A stretch of 64,000 nt of DNA, taken from positions 81,097 through 145,096 of the IMG/VR virus record IMGVR_UViG_3300021138_000002; one strand, written 5' to 3'. This DNA is from a virus. This document shows, one piece after another, positions 54,193 to 62,117 of this stretch (positions are counted from its first letter, which is position 1; each line of letters opens with the position of its first letter). The notes under the pieces are model-generated. The model did no database searches. It had not been told where the DNA came from and worked only from the letters and a program-made list of their open reading frames with translations. A program made the position numbers and the translations under genes.

Positions 54193-55448
54193 TGACCAAC
54201 AAATATTTTCCTATAACAACAGAAACTGCATGCAGATTAAAATGGAGTTGGAGTACGCTTTATCTTAATTCGGGCATAACTGGATCATGTCATAGATCCA
54301 GTCTTTCAACGGTTGATGTTGATAATTTTGAAAACTTTCACAACACCGATAAAAAAATACAGTCCAGAGAAGCCATGCTTGCAGGACAATGGCCAGGAGA
54401 TGGGTGCGAATATTGCAAAACGATTGAAGAAGCAGGTGGTATGAGTGATCGCTTGTTTCAAAATCAAGTACCTGATGTATACCCAAGAATTTTAGACTCA
54501 AATCCTCAAGAAACCCGAACAGATCCGGCTGTGCTTGAAGTATTTTTTTCAAACACTTGCAATTTAAAGTGTGTTTATTGTACCGCTAAAGCAAGCTCAT
54601 CGATACAGGCCGAAAATAAAAAATTTGGAGGAGCCATAATTGAGCGAGCCAATTTTGAATATCAAGACAATCAATATAAAAAATTAGCTCCAAAATTTTG
54701 GCAATGGTTTGAGAAAAATTCACAAAAGGTACAAAGATTACAAGTACTAGGGGGCGAACCATTTCTACAAAACGAAGTCAACACATTGTTGACATATTTT
54801 AACAACAATCCGCATCCAGATTTGGAATTTAATGTTGTGACCAATTTGAGTTTGCCAACCAATGTGATTGAAAAAACGTTGAGATTGCTCAGCGAACTGG
54901 TTGACTCAAAAAAAGTAAAAAGGGTTGACATTCAAGTCAGCATTGACTGTTGGGGTCCTGCACAAGAATACATTCGTAATGGACTACAGTTAACTCAATT
55001 TGAAAAAAATCTAAAGTTGTTGATTGGTTTAAAAAATCTTCGAATTGGATTGTTATCCACTGTGACATCATTGTCGATACCGAACATGATGGACTTATGT
55101 ATCAAATACCAGGAATGGAATCAATTACAAACAATCTTCTGGTATAATAATTTGGTACTGCCCTACGATGACAGTGTGTTTGATCCAACAATTTTTGATT
55201 ATAGTGTGTTTGAATCTTATTTTCTTGATCTTGATAAATTGTTGCCCGACCACACATGGGATGATAAAATTACCAAAGAAAAATTTGTTGGTATCAGGAA
55301 AAAATTAGAAAAAAATTGTCAAACCAACATCGACAGACAAAAAGAATTATTCAGATATTTGACCATGAATGATCAACGAAGAAATAGCGATTGGCGCATA
55401 ACATTTCCCTGGCTAGAAAAGGTATTTAAAGAAAATCATGTGGTATAG
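54192..55448 (+). CDS. Radical SAM protein with N-terminal twitch-like Cys cluster (418 aa)
   Basis: ACRLKWSWSTLYL, GSCHRSS and GCEYCKTIEEAGG form the N-terminal Cys region; here the first block is a divergent CxxxW form. Core CNLKCVYC near residue 124, GGEP near 191, SIDCWG near 250. AT-rich (15 G/C in 60 bases at 54661-54720, against 31 in 60 in uvsX at 53281-53340). It overlaps the acidic protein by 1 nt and uvsY by 11 nt. Substrate unknown. Confidence 0.85.
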   Translation: MTNKYFPITTETACRLKWSWSTLYLNSGITGSCHRSSLSTVDVDNFENFHNTDKKIQSREAMLAGQWPGDGCEYCKTIEEAGGMSDRLFQNQVPDVYPRILDSNPQETRTDPAVLEVFFSNTCNLKCVYCTAKASSSIQAENKKFGGAIIERANFEYQDNQYKKLAPKFWQWFEKNSQKVQRLQVLGGEPFLQNEVNTLLTYFNNNPHPDLEFNVVTNLSLPTNVIEKTLRLLSELVDSKKVKRVDIQVSIDCWGPAQEYIRNGLQLTQFEKNLKLLIGLKNLRIGLLSTVTSLSIPNMMDLCIKYQEWNQLQTIFWYNNLVLPYDDSVFDPTIFDYSVFESYFLDLDKLLPDHTWDDKITKEKFVGIRKKLEKNCQTNIDRQKELFRYLTMNDQRRNSDWRITFPWLEKVFKENHVV

Positions 55449-55890
55449 TCGAGTTGTAGCAGATCTAGGTAACATTCCTGATTTCATCAATTACTACGAA
55501 CAAGAATTGGCTGATGCCAAACGCGAATGTCAAGTGGGCGGCCTGGTCGAAAAAAACATCACCACTCTTCCGGGCGTGACCGAACACAGATTCAATCAAC
55601 TGCAAGAAATCGAAGCAGTATTGAACTATCTCAACATACAGTTGAGAAAGATCCGTCGGCGCCACTTCCAAAAATATCTGGAAGGTTATGCACGAGCACT
55701 AACTAGTAGAGATGCTGAGAAATATGTGGACGGTGAAGATGAGGTTGTGGATTTTGAAACCTTGATCAATGAAGTGGCACTGTTACGCAACAAATTTTTG
55801 GGCATAATCAAAGCATTTGAAAGTAAAAATTTCATGCTCGGACACATAGTGCGTTTGCGAGCAGCCGGTATGGAGGATATACAAGTATGA
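55438..55890 (+). CDS. uvsY: UvsY recombination mediator (150 aa)
   Basis: The family pattern is clear: LPGVTEHRFNQLQEIEAVLNYLN near residue 43, RKIRRRHFQKYLEGYARALTSRDAEKYVDGE, and LRNKFLGIIKAFESKNFMLGHIVRLRAAG at the C-terminus. UvsY displaces gp32 and loads UvsX on ssDNA. Its start is inside the end of a radical SAM gene; its stop overlaps the methyltransferase ATG. Confidence 0.9.
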   Translation: MWYSRVVADLGNIPDFINYYEQELADAKRECQVGGLVEKNITTLPGVTEHRFNQLQEIEAVLNYLNIQLRKIRRRHFQKYLEGYARALTSRDAEKYVDGEDEVVDFETLINEVALLRNKFLGIIKAFESKNFMLGHIVRLRAAGMEDIQV

Positions 55891-56648
55891 CATTTTCAAG
55901 TCCACAACAGAGTCATCAACACAGCCTATCTGTGTTGAATCAGCTGTACGAATACGATGATTTTATGGCCAGCATCAACACCTTGGTGGATCTTGGTTGC
56001 GGAAAAGGCCTGGATCTCGAATGGTGGGCTACCCGAACCACCCGAGACGATGTTCCTGAGCCACTAAACATCAAGTGTGTGGGTGTAGACCATGCCGATC
56101 AACTGCCCATGGCAGATGTGTATGCCAACGTGGATTACTATCAAAACGATTTTGAACTGCCGTTGAGATTGTGCCATGACAGCCTGCACTACGATGTGTT
56201 ATGGTGCCATGACAGTTTCCAGTACAGTGTGAATCCCTTGGCGACCCTGACCAATTGGTGGCAGGCCGCCAATGAAGGCGCCATGCTGTATATCGGCCTT
56301 CCACAGACCACCAATCTCTATCGAGGACGACAGGATTTCACTCAGGCCCCTGGTTGCTACTATCATCACACCATGGTCAGTCTCATACACATGCTGGCCG
56401 TGACCGGATGGGATTGCCGTGCTGGATTTTTCAAAAAAGACATACAGGATCCCTGGATACATGCCGTGGTATACAAAAGTGCCGTCGAACCACAGGATCC
56501 TAAAACCGCCACTTGGTACCGCTTGGCCGAGCTGGGTCTTATCCCCGAAAGTGCTGAGCGTAGTGTACAGGCACACGGGTATCTTAGACAGCAGGATCTG
56601 GTGGTAGCCTGGCTGGATAAAAGTTTACAATACATGGGACATCAATAA
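55887..56648 (+). CDS. SAM-dependent methyltransferase (253 aa)
   Basis: Class I methyltransferase: SAM loop LVDLGCGKGLDLEWW near residue 33, acidic strand GVDHAD near 66, and a LPLRLCHDSLHYDVLWCHDSFQY motif IV region near 92. The rest is a typical Rossmann alternation. It begins in the end of uvsY (ATGA) and ends in the cupin start (TAATG). Substrate unknown; a metabolite or sugar role fits the neighbouring cupin, SDR and radical SAM genes. Confidence 0.8.
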   Translation: MTFSSPQQSHQHSLSVLNQLYEYDDFMASINTLVDLGCGKGLDLEWWATRTTRDDVPEPLNIKCVGVDHADQLPMADVYANVDYYQNDFELPLRLCHDSLHYDVLWCHDSFQYSVNPLATLTNWWQAANEGAMLYIGLPQTTNLYRGRQDFTQAPGCYYHHTMVSLIHMLAVTGWDCRAGFFKKDIQDPWIHAVVYKSAVEPQDPKTATWYRLAELGLIPESAERSVQAHGYLRQQDLVVAWLDKSLQYMGHQ

Positions 56649-56968
56649 TGCAAACACAACGTCAATGGGGATATTATCGTGTGATACACGAAGCTGCAGG
56701 AATGAAAGTCAAAGAACTGGTAGTGGAACCCGGTCAAAGCCTCAGCATGCAACGTCATTTCAAACGCAACGAATTTTGGGTGGTGCAACAAGGTGCCTGC
56801 GTGGTCAATCTAGAGTCTGAAACCGTGACCTTACAAACCCACGAAATAATGGCCATTCCGGTAAACGAGTGGCATCAACTGACCAACCCGCACGAAACTG
56901 CCTGCCATATCGTGGAAATACAGTATGGCGAAGCCTGCGTAGAAGAAGATATAGAACGAAAAGGTTGA
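56648..56968 (+). CDS. Cupin, phosphomannose-isomerase-type (106 aa)
   Basis: One-domain cupin resembling type II mannose-6-phosphate isomerase: RQWGYYRVIHE near residue 5, VKELVVEPGQSLSMQRHFKRNEFWVV near 21 and EWHQLTNP near 78. The HxH(x)nE pattern has QRH and E in place of the canonical pair. It could bind or isomerise a sugar nucleotide. Its TGA stop is inside the -35 box of a sigma70-type promoter. Confidence 0.75.
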   Translation: MQTQRQWGYYRVIHEAAGMKVKELVVEPGQSLSMQRHFKRNEFWVVQQGACVVNLESETVTLQTHEIMAIPVNEWHQLTNPHETACHIVEIQYGEACVEEDIERKG

Positions 56969-56993
56969 CCAAAAACTCCAGTTTATATACAAT
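56965..56993 (+). promoter_or_regulatory. Sigma70-type promoter TTGACC-N17-TACAAT over the cupin stop
   Basis: TTGACC 56965-56970 holds TGA 56966-56968; TACAAT 56988-56993; ATG of a 27-codon ORF lies 6 nt after the -10. Confidence 0.7.
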
Positions 56994-56999
56994 AGCATT

Positions 57000-57083
57000 A
57001 TGAAATCGGGTGCTGTAGACCTTGTATTTACGGAGTGTTGTGTTTATACAACACCAAAAAAAACTGTAAAAATCAGTGGTTGA
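57000..57083 (+). CDS. Possible 27-residue leaderless small protein
   Basis: ATG 57000 to TGA 57081-57083 encodes 27 residues beginning MKSGAVDLVFTECC. It starts 6 nt after a TACAAT -10 box, so its mRNA could begin at the AUG, and its stop lies inside the -35 box of the next promoter. No homology is recognised; the exact fit between two promoters is the main support. Confidence 0.35.
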   Translation: MKSGAVDLVFTECCVYTTPKKTVKISG

Positions 57084-57108
57084 CCCAAAATACCCATTTT
57101 GTTATAAT
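57080..57108 (+). promoter_or_regulatory. Sigma70-type promoter TTGACC-N17-TATAAT, AAA+ ATPase gene
   Basis: TTGACC 57080-57085, 17-nt spacer, TGTTATAAT (extended -10) with TATAAT 57103-57108. Near-consensus. GTG 57139 follows with an AGGAG site. Confidence 0.9.
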
Positions 57109-57138
57109 ATTAGTATAGTAATTAAACAGGAGCTGAAT

Positions 57139-58158
57139 GTGAGTAAAGTCAATATCAAAAACGGAATATACCGTAATCAACCAGTAAAAAATGTAGCCTT
57201 TACCTTGGTAAAAGGTTTACAGACTGGCGCCAAGGGCAGTTTTGTCACAGTAGATAGCGAAGGCTATTTTGGGCCAGATTTTGATGTGGTTCGTATCAAA
57301 GTTGATTCTATCGAAGATGTAGAATTTGTGGGCGGAGACACTGAAACAGCCACACCTGCTGTCAAAACAGTGGCACCTGTGGAAACTGATGAAGAAGTCA
57401 TGGCTCGTATTGGCGAGCGTTTTGATATCTTGGATCAAATGACTAAAGCTACAATCGCCGGTGATGTCCGTGCCATGATCGTGGTTGGGCCTCCTGGTGT
57501 GGGCAAGAGTTACGGCGTAGAAAAACAACTGGAACAGTCAGGACTTTTTGACAAGTTGGCTGGACGCAGGATCAAGTACGAAATCATCAAAGGTGCCATG
57601 ACTCCGATTGGCCTGTACTGTACCTTGTACAAGAATTCCGATCCGTGTAACGTGTTGGTATTCGATGACTGCGACAGTGTATTCCAGGACGATGTCAGCT
57701 TGAACATTCTCAAAGCGGCCCTGGATTCTGGCAAGAAGCGTAGGATCTACTGGAATAGTGACAGCTCTATGTTGCGTCGTGAAGGTGTTCCTGACTGTTT
57801 TGACTTCAAGGGTGCCTGTATCTTTATCACCAACTTACAGTTCCAGAATTTAAAGAGCAAGAAATTGCAAGACCACTTGGAAGCCTTACAGAGTCGTTGT
57901 CACTTTTTGGATCTTACACTTAATACACAGCGTGATAGATTCTTGCGTATCAAACAGATCTTCCGCAAAGGTGACCTGTTCCAGGACTATGATTTTACTC
58001 CAGAACAGGGTGAAGAGATTTTAGATTACATGGATGCCAACAAAGATCGTTTGAGAGAGATGAGCTTGCGTATGGCACTCAAGATCGCAGACTTGACCAA
58101 GGTCAGTTCGACCAATTGGAAGGCCCTGGCAGTAAGCACATGTATGAAGAATTCGTAA
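57139..58158 (+). CDS. AAA+ ATPase, phage early protein (339 aa)
   Basis: Walker A GPPGVGKS at residues 117-124 and Walker B VLVFDDCDSV near 172; IFITNLQFQNL near 235 holds sensor 1; an arginine-rich SLRMALKIADL lies near the end. An N-terminal ~100-residue domain precedes the AAA module. It is not the clamp loader gp44 by sequence. The GTG start is chosen for AGGAG 6 nt upstream; the frame extends further upstream through the promoter. Under a strong promoter and followed by two terminators, it forms its own early unit. Substrate unknown. Confidence 0.8.
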   Translation: MSKVNIKNGIYRNQPVKNVAFTLVKGLQTGAKGSFVTVDSEGYFGPDFDVVRIKVDSIEDVEFVGGDTETATPAVKTVAPVETDEEVMARIGERFDILDQMTKATIAGDVRAMIVVGPPGVGKSYGVEKQLEQSGLFDKLAGRRIKYEIIKGAMTPIGLYCTLYKNSDPCNVLVFDDCDSVFQDDVSLNILKAALDSGKKRRIYWNSDSSMLRREGVPDCFDFKGACIFITNLQFQNLKSKKLQDHLEALQSRCHFLDLTLNTQRDRFLRIKQIFRKGDLFQDYDFTPEQGEEILDYMDANKDRLREMSLRMALKIADLTKVSSTNWKALAVSTCMKNS

Positions 58159-58169
58159 ACGGTAGCTCC

Positions 58170-58197
58170 TGGGTTGATTCAACAATCAACCCATTTT
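58170..58197 (+). terminator. Hairpin terminator, first of a tandem pair
   Basis: Perfect 10-bp stem (58170-58179 with 58184-58193), CAAC loop, then TTTT. Confidence 0.8.
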
Positions 58198-58199
58198 AC

Positions 58200-58225
58200 A
58201 CAGGCACTTAGGTGCCTGTCTTTTT
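58200..58225 (+). terminator. Hairpin terminator, second of a tandem pair
   Basis: Perfect 8-bp stem (58200-58207 with 58212-58219), TTAG loop, then CTTTTT. The T-run runs straight into the -35 TTGACT of the next promoter. Confidence 0.85.
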
Positions 58226-58253
58226 GACTTTTTGTTAATAAATATGCTATAGT
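58224..58253 (+). promoter_or_regulatory. Sigma70-type promoter TTGACT-N18-TATAGT with extended -10
   Basis: TTGACT 58224-58229 is fused to the terminator T-run; TGCTATAGT ends at 58253; ATG 58259 is 5 nt later, so a leaderless mRNA is likely. TAAATA at 58238-58243 lies within the spacer. Confidence 0.7.
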
Positions 58254-58258
58254 TATAT

Positions 58259-59380
58259 ATGACTTTTTGCTACTCTCCTTGGACCAATATTGACATCAGT
58301 CCCATGGGAGAAATAACTCCCTGCTGTAAATTCCAAAAACAATATTATACCGAACAATTCAATATACAAACACATTCTCTTGTTGAGTATGTTGACAGCA
58401 ATTTGATCAACGGTATCAAGCAACAATTCCAACAAGGGAGTTGGCCAGTTGGTTGCGAACGATGCAGGATTGAAGAATCACACGGCATTGAAAGCAAACG
58501 ACAGCTAGATTACGTCAGATGGAAAGATCATTATGATTCGTACGATATTAATAGTGGCCGATTTCTTACCACAAGTGTTGCATTTGGTAATACTTGCAAT
58601 CTTAAATGCATAACATGTGGTCCACATGCATCAAGTCGCTGGCAAAAAGAATATCGTGAGCTGTACGGCAAAGACATTCCGCATTTTAAATTTTACAAAA
58701 AAAACTTTGTTCAAGACTTTGTAGCACAGGCACCAGATATTGTTCACTTGGATATTCCCGGCGGCGAACCGTTTTTGAGTGGTATCGACGAACAACAAGC
58801 TCTATTGGAACACTATGTATCAAATGGCCAGGCAAAACATATAACATTACATTACACAACCAACACTCAGATATTTCCGGATTCCGTCTGGTGGGATTTG
58901 TGGGCACACTTCAAAGAAGTAGACATTCAAATGAGTATTGATGGTATTGGGGACAGATACGAATATATCAGGTATCCAGCCAGCTGGGTAACTTTGGTTG
59001 ATCATGTAAAGAAATATCTACAAATTCAACAATCAAATATCAGACTGAGTGTCAGTCATACCGTTAGTGCCTATAACATCTATTATCTTGATGAATTTTT
59101 TGATTGGTGTTATACTATAGGCTTGCCACGCCCTTGGCTGGGTAGAGCTCACAATCCAAAATACCTGCGTCCCGGGGTATGGAGTCGTTCTGCTCGTCAA
59201 GTTATTGTGGATCATTTAAAACATAGCCAGTATTCTGATGTATTGGCCTGGGCCAATTTGATGTCCTTGACGGATGAGTCTGAATTTTTCGATGAGTTTA
59301 GAACCAAATTAACAGCACACGATCAGTACAGAGGTACCAATTTTAAAAATATTTTTCCAGAGTTAGCCAATCACATATGA
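58259..59380 (+). CDS. Radical SAM protein with N-terminal twitch-type Cys cluster (373 aa)
   Basis: FCYSPWTNIDI, TPCCKFQ and GCERCRIEE form the N-terminal auxiliary-cluster region. Core CNLKCITC near residue 117, GGEP near 169, MSIDGIGDRYEYIRYP near 224. AT-rich (17 G/C in 60 bases at 58321-58380). It has its own promoter 5 nt before the ATG and no SD. Its end overlaps uvsW by ATGA. Substrate unknown. Confidence 0.85.
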   Translation: MTFCYSPWTNIDISPMGEITPCCKFQKQYYTEQFNIQTHSLVEYVDSNLINGIKQQFQQGSWPVGCERCRIEESHGIESKRQLDYVRWKDHYDSYDINSGRFLTTSVAFGNTCNLKCITCGPHASSRWQKEYRELYGKDIPHFKFYKKNFVQDFVAQAPDIVHLDIPGGEPFLSGIDEQQALLEHYVSNGQAKHITLHYTTNTQIFPDSVWWDLWAHFKEVDIQMSIDGIGDRYEYIRYPASWVTLVDHVKKYLQIQQSNIRLSVSHTVSAYNIYYLDEFFDWCYTIGLPRPWLGRAHNPKYLRPGVWSRSARQVIVDHLKHSQYSDVLAWANLMSLTDESEFFDEFRTKLTAHDQYRGTNFKNIFPELANHI

Positions 59381-60837
59381 AAACAGCCACAATCGTAATA
59401 CGCGATGAAGTAAACATCAAGATAGAAGGACTTGAACTAGACGCTCGGCGTGCCTTGGTCAAAGCCTTTGAATATGATGTACCTGGAGCCAGATACTTGC
59501 CAGCTGTGAGACTGGGCCGCTGGAACGGCAAGGTCAGTTACTTCCAGCTGGGTGGTAGCAGTTATACCAATCTGTTGCCCGAAATCATTCCCATACTAGA
59601 ACGATTCAATTACGACATTGAACTGGATGATCAACGCGACTACTCAACCACGTTTGAGTTTGAACAAGTGTCCGAAGATTCGTTTGGTCATATAGACTGG
59701 CCAACTGGTCACCCCATGGCAGGTGAACCCATGGCGTTACGCGATTATCAAGTGGACGTGATCAATCGTTTCCTGGCCAATCCACAATGCATACAAGAAA
59801 TAGCCACCGGTGCCGGTAAAACTGTGATAACTGCGGCACTAAGCAATGCAGTGGCACCGCATGGAAGATCAATCGTTATCGTGCCCAACAAGAGCTTGGT
59901 CACACAGACCGAACGGGACTACATCAACATGCAACAGGATGTGGGTGTGTTCTTTGGAGATAGAAAAGAGTGGGGTCGTCAGCATACTATCTGCACCTGG
60001 CAAAGTCTCAATGTGTTGCTCAAGAATACCAAGAGCGGAGTAGGCGAAGTTACCATACAGGAATTTTTAGAGGATGTGGTATGTGTGATTGTTGACGAAG
60101 TGCATATGGCCAAGGCCGATGCACTCAAGTCCTTGTTGACCGGTGTCATGAGTCGTGTGCCGTTGCGTTGGGGACTCACAGGCACAGTGCCCAAAGAACC
60201 GTACGAATTCCAGGCCTTGAGATGCAGTCTGGGTCCAGTGATCAATCAGCTCAGTGCCAGCGAACTGCAAGAGCGTGGAGTGTTGGCACAATGTCATGTG
60301 AACGTGGTACAATTAGTAGACCATGCCGAGTTCAGCAACTATCAAAGTGAACTCAAGTTCTTGCTAGAGGAACCTGATAGATTAAGTACAATAGCACGCC
60401 TGATAGCACAGGTCAATGCCACCGGTAATACACTAGTGTTGGTAGATCGAGTGGCCGCCGGACATGCCTTAGCCGAACGGCTAGGCGAATCGGCTGTGTT
60501 TGTGTCAGGCGCAACCAAAGCAAAGGATCGACAGGATGAATATGATGAAATTAGCGTCAGTGATGGCAAGATTATTATTGCTACCTATGGCATTGCTGCT
60601 GTTGGTATCAATATCCCTAGGATATTTAATCTTGTGCTGGTTGAGCCGGGCAAGAGTTTTGTCAGGGTCATCCAGAGTATCGGGCGTGGCATTCGCAAAG
60701 CGGAGGACAAGGACCACGTGGAAATCTGGGACGTGACCAGCACCTGCAAGTTTGCCAAACGACACTTGACCAAACGCAAAGCATTTTATCGCGAAGCCAA
60801 CTATCCATTCACGCAAGAGAAACTGGAATGGAAATAA
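59377..60837 (+). CDS. uvsW: UvsW-like RNA/DNA helicase (486 aa)
   Basis: Superfamily 2 helicase: N-terminal RYLPAVRLGRWNGKVSYF domain as in UvsW, Walker A ATGAGKT at residues 143-149, DEVH at 240-243, LTGTVPKEP (motif III) near 267, and the VI motif QSIGRGIRKAEDKDH near 431. UvsW unwinds R-loops and branched DNA, switching T4 from origin- to recombination-dependent replication. Start overlaps the radical SAM stop (ATGA). Confidence 0.9.
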   Translation: MKTATIVIRDEVNIKIEGLELDARRALVKAFEYDVPGARYLPAVRLGRWNGKVSYFQLGGSSYTNLLPEIIPILERFNYDIELDDQRDYSTTFEFEQVSEDSFGHIDWPTGHPMAGEPMALRDYQVDVINRFLANPQCIQEIATGAGKTVITAALSNAVAPHGRSIVIVPNKSLVTQTERDYINMQQDVGVFFGDRKEWGRQHTICTWQSLNVLLKNTKSGVGEVTIQEFLEDVVCVIVDEVHMAKADALKSLLTGVMSRVPLRWGLTGTVPKEPYEFQALRCSLGPVINQLSASELQERGVLAQCHVNVVQLVDHAEFSNYQSELKFLLEEPDRLSTIARLIAQVNATGNTLVLVDRVAAGHALAERLGESAVFVSGATKAKDRQDEYDEISVSDGKIIIATYGIAAVGINIPRIFNLVLVEPGKSFVRVIQSIGRGIRKAEDKDHVEIWDVTSTCKFAKRHLTKRKAFYREANYPFTQEKLEWK

Positions 60838-60864
60838 AAGGTCGCATTTGCGTTTTATAACAGT

Positions 60865-60870
60865 TATACT
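60865..60870 (+). promoter_or_regulatory. -10 box TATACT before gene at 60877
   Basis: TATACT ends 6 nt before ATG 60877; only a weak -35 (TCGCAT, 17 nt upstream). Same short spacing as other suspected leaderless starts. Confidence 0.4.
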
Positions 60871-60876
60871 AAACAC

Positions 60877-61377
60877 ATGAGAATACTAACACTAGACAAC
60901 CAACCATTTGATCTTGATCATCTTCCTGAAGAAGTGGATGACATGAGATTTGCCATTCTGGACAACTCAAACACACAAGAGCCCGACTATCACTACATAC
61001 CCTTGATCTTTTTGGAAAGTTTCAACAGTCCGGCTCTGGTATTAAAGATCGGCAACAACAGAATACGTATGCCGGTGGATTGGCAGATCTTGATTGGTGA
61101 ACCTGACCTGGGCGACCTGGAAGTGTTACCACTTACGGCCATAAACGATCGAGGATTCAAAGCATTCCAATTCAATCCACTCAGCAGTTTTAGGCCAAGT
61201 TTTTTAGATATTGAAATCGTGGATGTGTATCAGGAAGTGTCCTGGTATGCACCCAAACTCAAAAATGGACAGTTACTGTGTGTGCCAGTGACCGAAGGCG
61301 ACCAGCCTGACTGTGTGTACTTTGTCAAAGACATCAGTCGTAATTGCGAAATCGTGGACTACAATAGGGCTTGGTAA
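60877..61377 (+). CDS. Conserved T4-like phage protein of unknown function (166 aa)
   Basis: Motifs PLIFLESFNSPALVLKIGNN, MPVDWQILIGEPDLGDLEVLPLT, and LKNGQLLCVPV...CVYFVKD resemble a conserved hypothetical near uvsW in aquatic T4-like phages. No catalytic motif. A short promoter-like -10 box lies just upstream. It probably acts in replication or late transcription by position only. Confidence 0.7.
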   Translation: MRILTLDNQPFDLDHLPEEVDDMRFAILDNSNTQEPDYHYIPLIFLESFNSPALVLKIGNNRIRMPVDWQILIGEPDLGDLEVLPLTAINDRGFKAFQFNPLSSFRPSFLDIEIVDVYQEVSWYAPKLKNGQLLCVPVTEGDQPDCVYFVKDISRNCEIVDYNRAW

Positions 61378-61378
61378 C

Positions 61379-61672
61379 ATGGGCACACTCAAACCTGGAG
61401 CAACTTACATACACGAACGAGTAGGCAACGTGGTCTACGCCAGAGAATTTGGCGCCGATCCTGAGACTAGACAGGTAGTAGGATGGGACTATGATGCCGA
61501 CAATCCCAATTGGGATCCAAGAACCACTTTCAACATACCCATAATTGATCAATTGAAAGAAGACCAACTGTGGGCTGATCTTAGACGTGCCTCAAAAACC
61601 AATGCGGCCGTACAGGATGCAATAAATCAGGCCATAGAAATATATCATTTGAGCAAACGCAATGACCGATAA
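61379..61672 (+). CDS. Conserved small phage protein (97 aa)
   Basis: MGTLKPGATYIHERVGNVVYARE and VVGWDYD are typical of a small conserved protein in aquatic T4-like phages. Start 61379 is chosen over an upstream in-frame start, because the latter lies inside the preceding gene. The C-terminal half is helical (LWADLRRASKTNAAVQDAINQAIEIYHL). Overlaps the next gene. Function unknown. Confidence 0.65.
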   Translation: MGTLKPGATYIHERVGNVVYAREFGADPETRQVVGWDYDADNPNWDPRTTFNIPIIDQLKEDQLWADLRRASKTNAAVQDAINQAIEIYHLSKRNDR

Positions 61673-62117
61673 ACTATCAATCGCCAACGAAATGGCACAG
61701 TTTGACAGCAAGAACAGGCAGTTCTTTGACGAGCTCTCCGAGGAAGAACGCAAGAAGTTTAGTCCGTTTCTCATGATCAGATATGGCAGTTCAGTATCGG
61801 GCAGTCGAGACTTGCAGGAGTTTTACTTGATTGCCACCAACGAGCGACTGAACAAAAGATTTTTTGCTGTAAATACCACACAGCACAAAAAGCTACAGTG
61901 GTTGATGGCCACCACAGTGAGTCCGGGACTGGGTAACTTCAGACACAACTGGATCTCGCCCAAAAAGAAAGAACCCGGGTCGGGCACGATTCGCAAACAG
62001 TTGGCTGAACTATTTCCGGACTACCGAGACGATGAACTGGATTTATTGGCGCAGATAACCAGCAAGCGAGAATTGGATACATACTTGCAAGAACTAGGAC
62101 AGGAGAAATCAAAATGA
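61662..62117 (+). CDS. 62: Putative gp62-like sliding-clamp-loader small subunit (151 aa)
   Basis: The order of features follows T4-type gp62: an N-terminal FSPFLMIRYGSSV segment near residue 33, IATNERLNKRF near 57, KKLQWLMATTV near 76, and a helical Asp-rich end (DDELDLLAQITSKRELDTYLQEL). Similarity is by pattern only and identity is low. If correct, it loads the gp45 clamp with gp44, neither of which is in this window. It lies in a cluster that ends with a DnaE-like protein. Confidence 0.4.
   Translation: MTDKLSIANEMAQFDSKNRQFFDELSEEERKKFSPFLMIRYGSSVSGSRDLQEFYLIATNERLNKRFFAVNTTQHKKLQWLMATTVSPGLGNFRHNWISPKKKEPGSGTIRKQLAELFPDYRDDELDLLAQITSKRELDTYLQELGQEKSK

Noticed and set aside
57035-57060. 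GTGTTGT...ACAACAC hairpin followed by A-run
   Set aside because: An A-run follows on the plus strand, and the T-run lies on the wrong side on the minus strand, so it is not an intrinsic terminator in either direction.
57139-58158. AAA+ ATPase considered as clamp loader gp44
   Set aside because: Walker A is present, but the N-terminal domain and the motifs after Walker B do not follow gp44.
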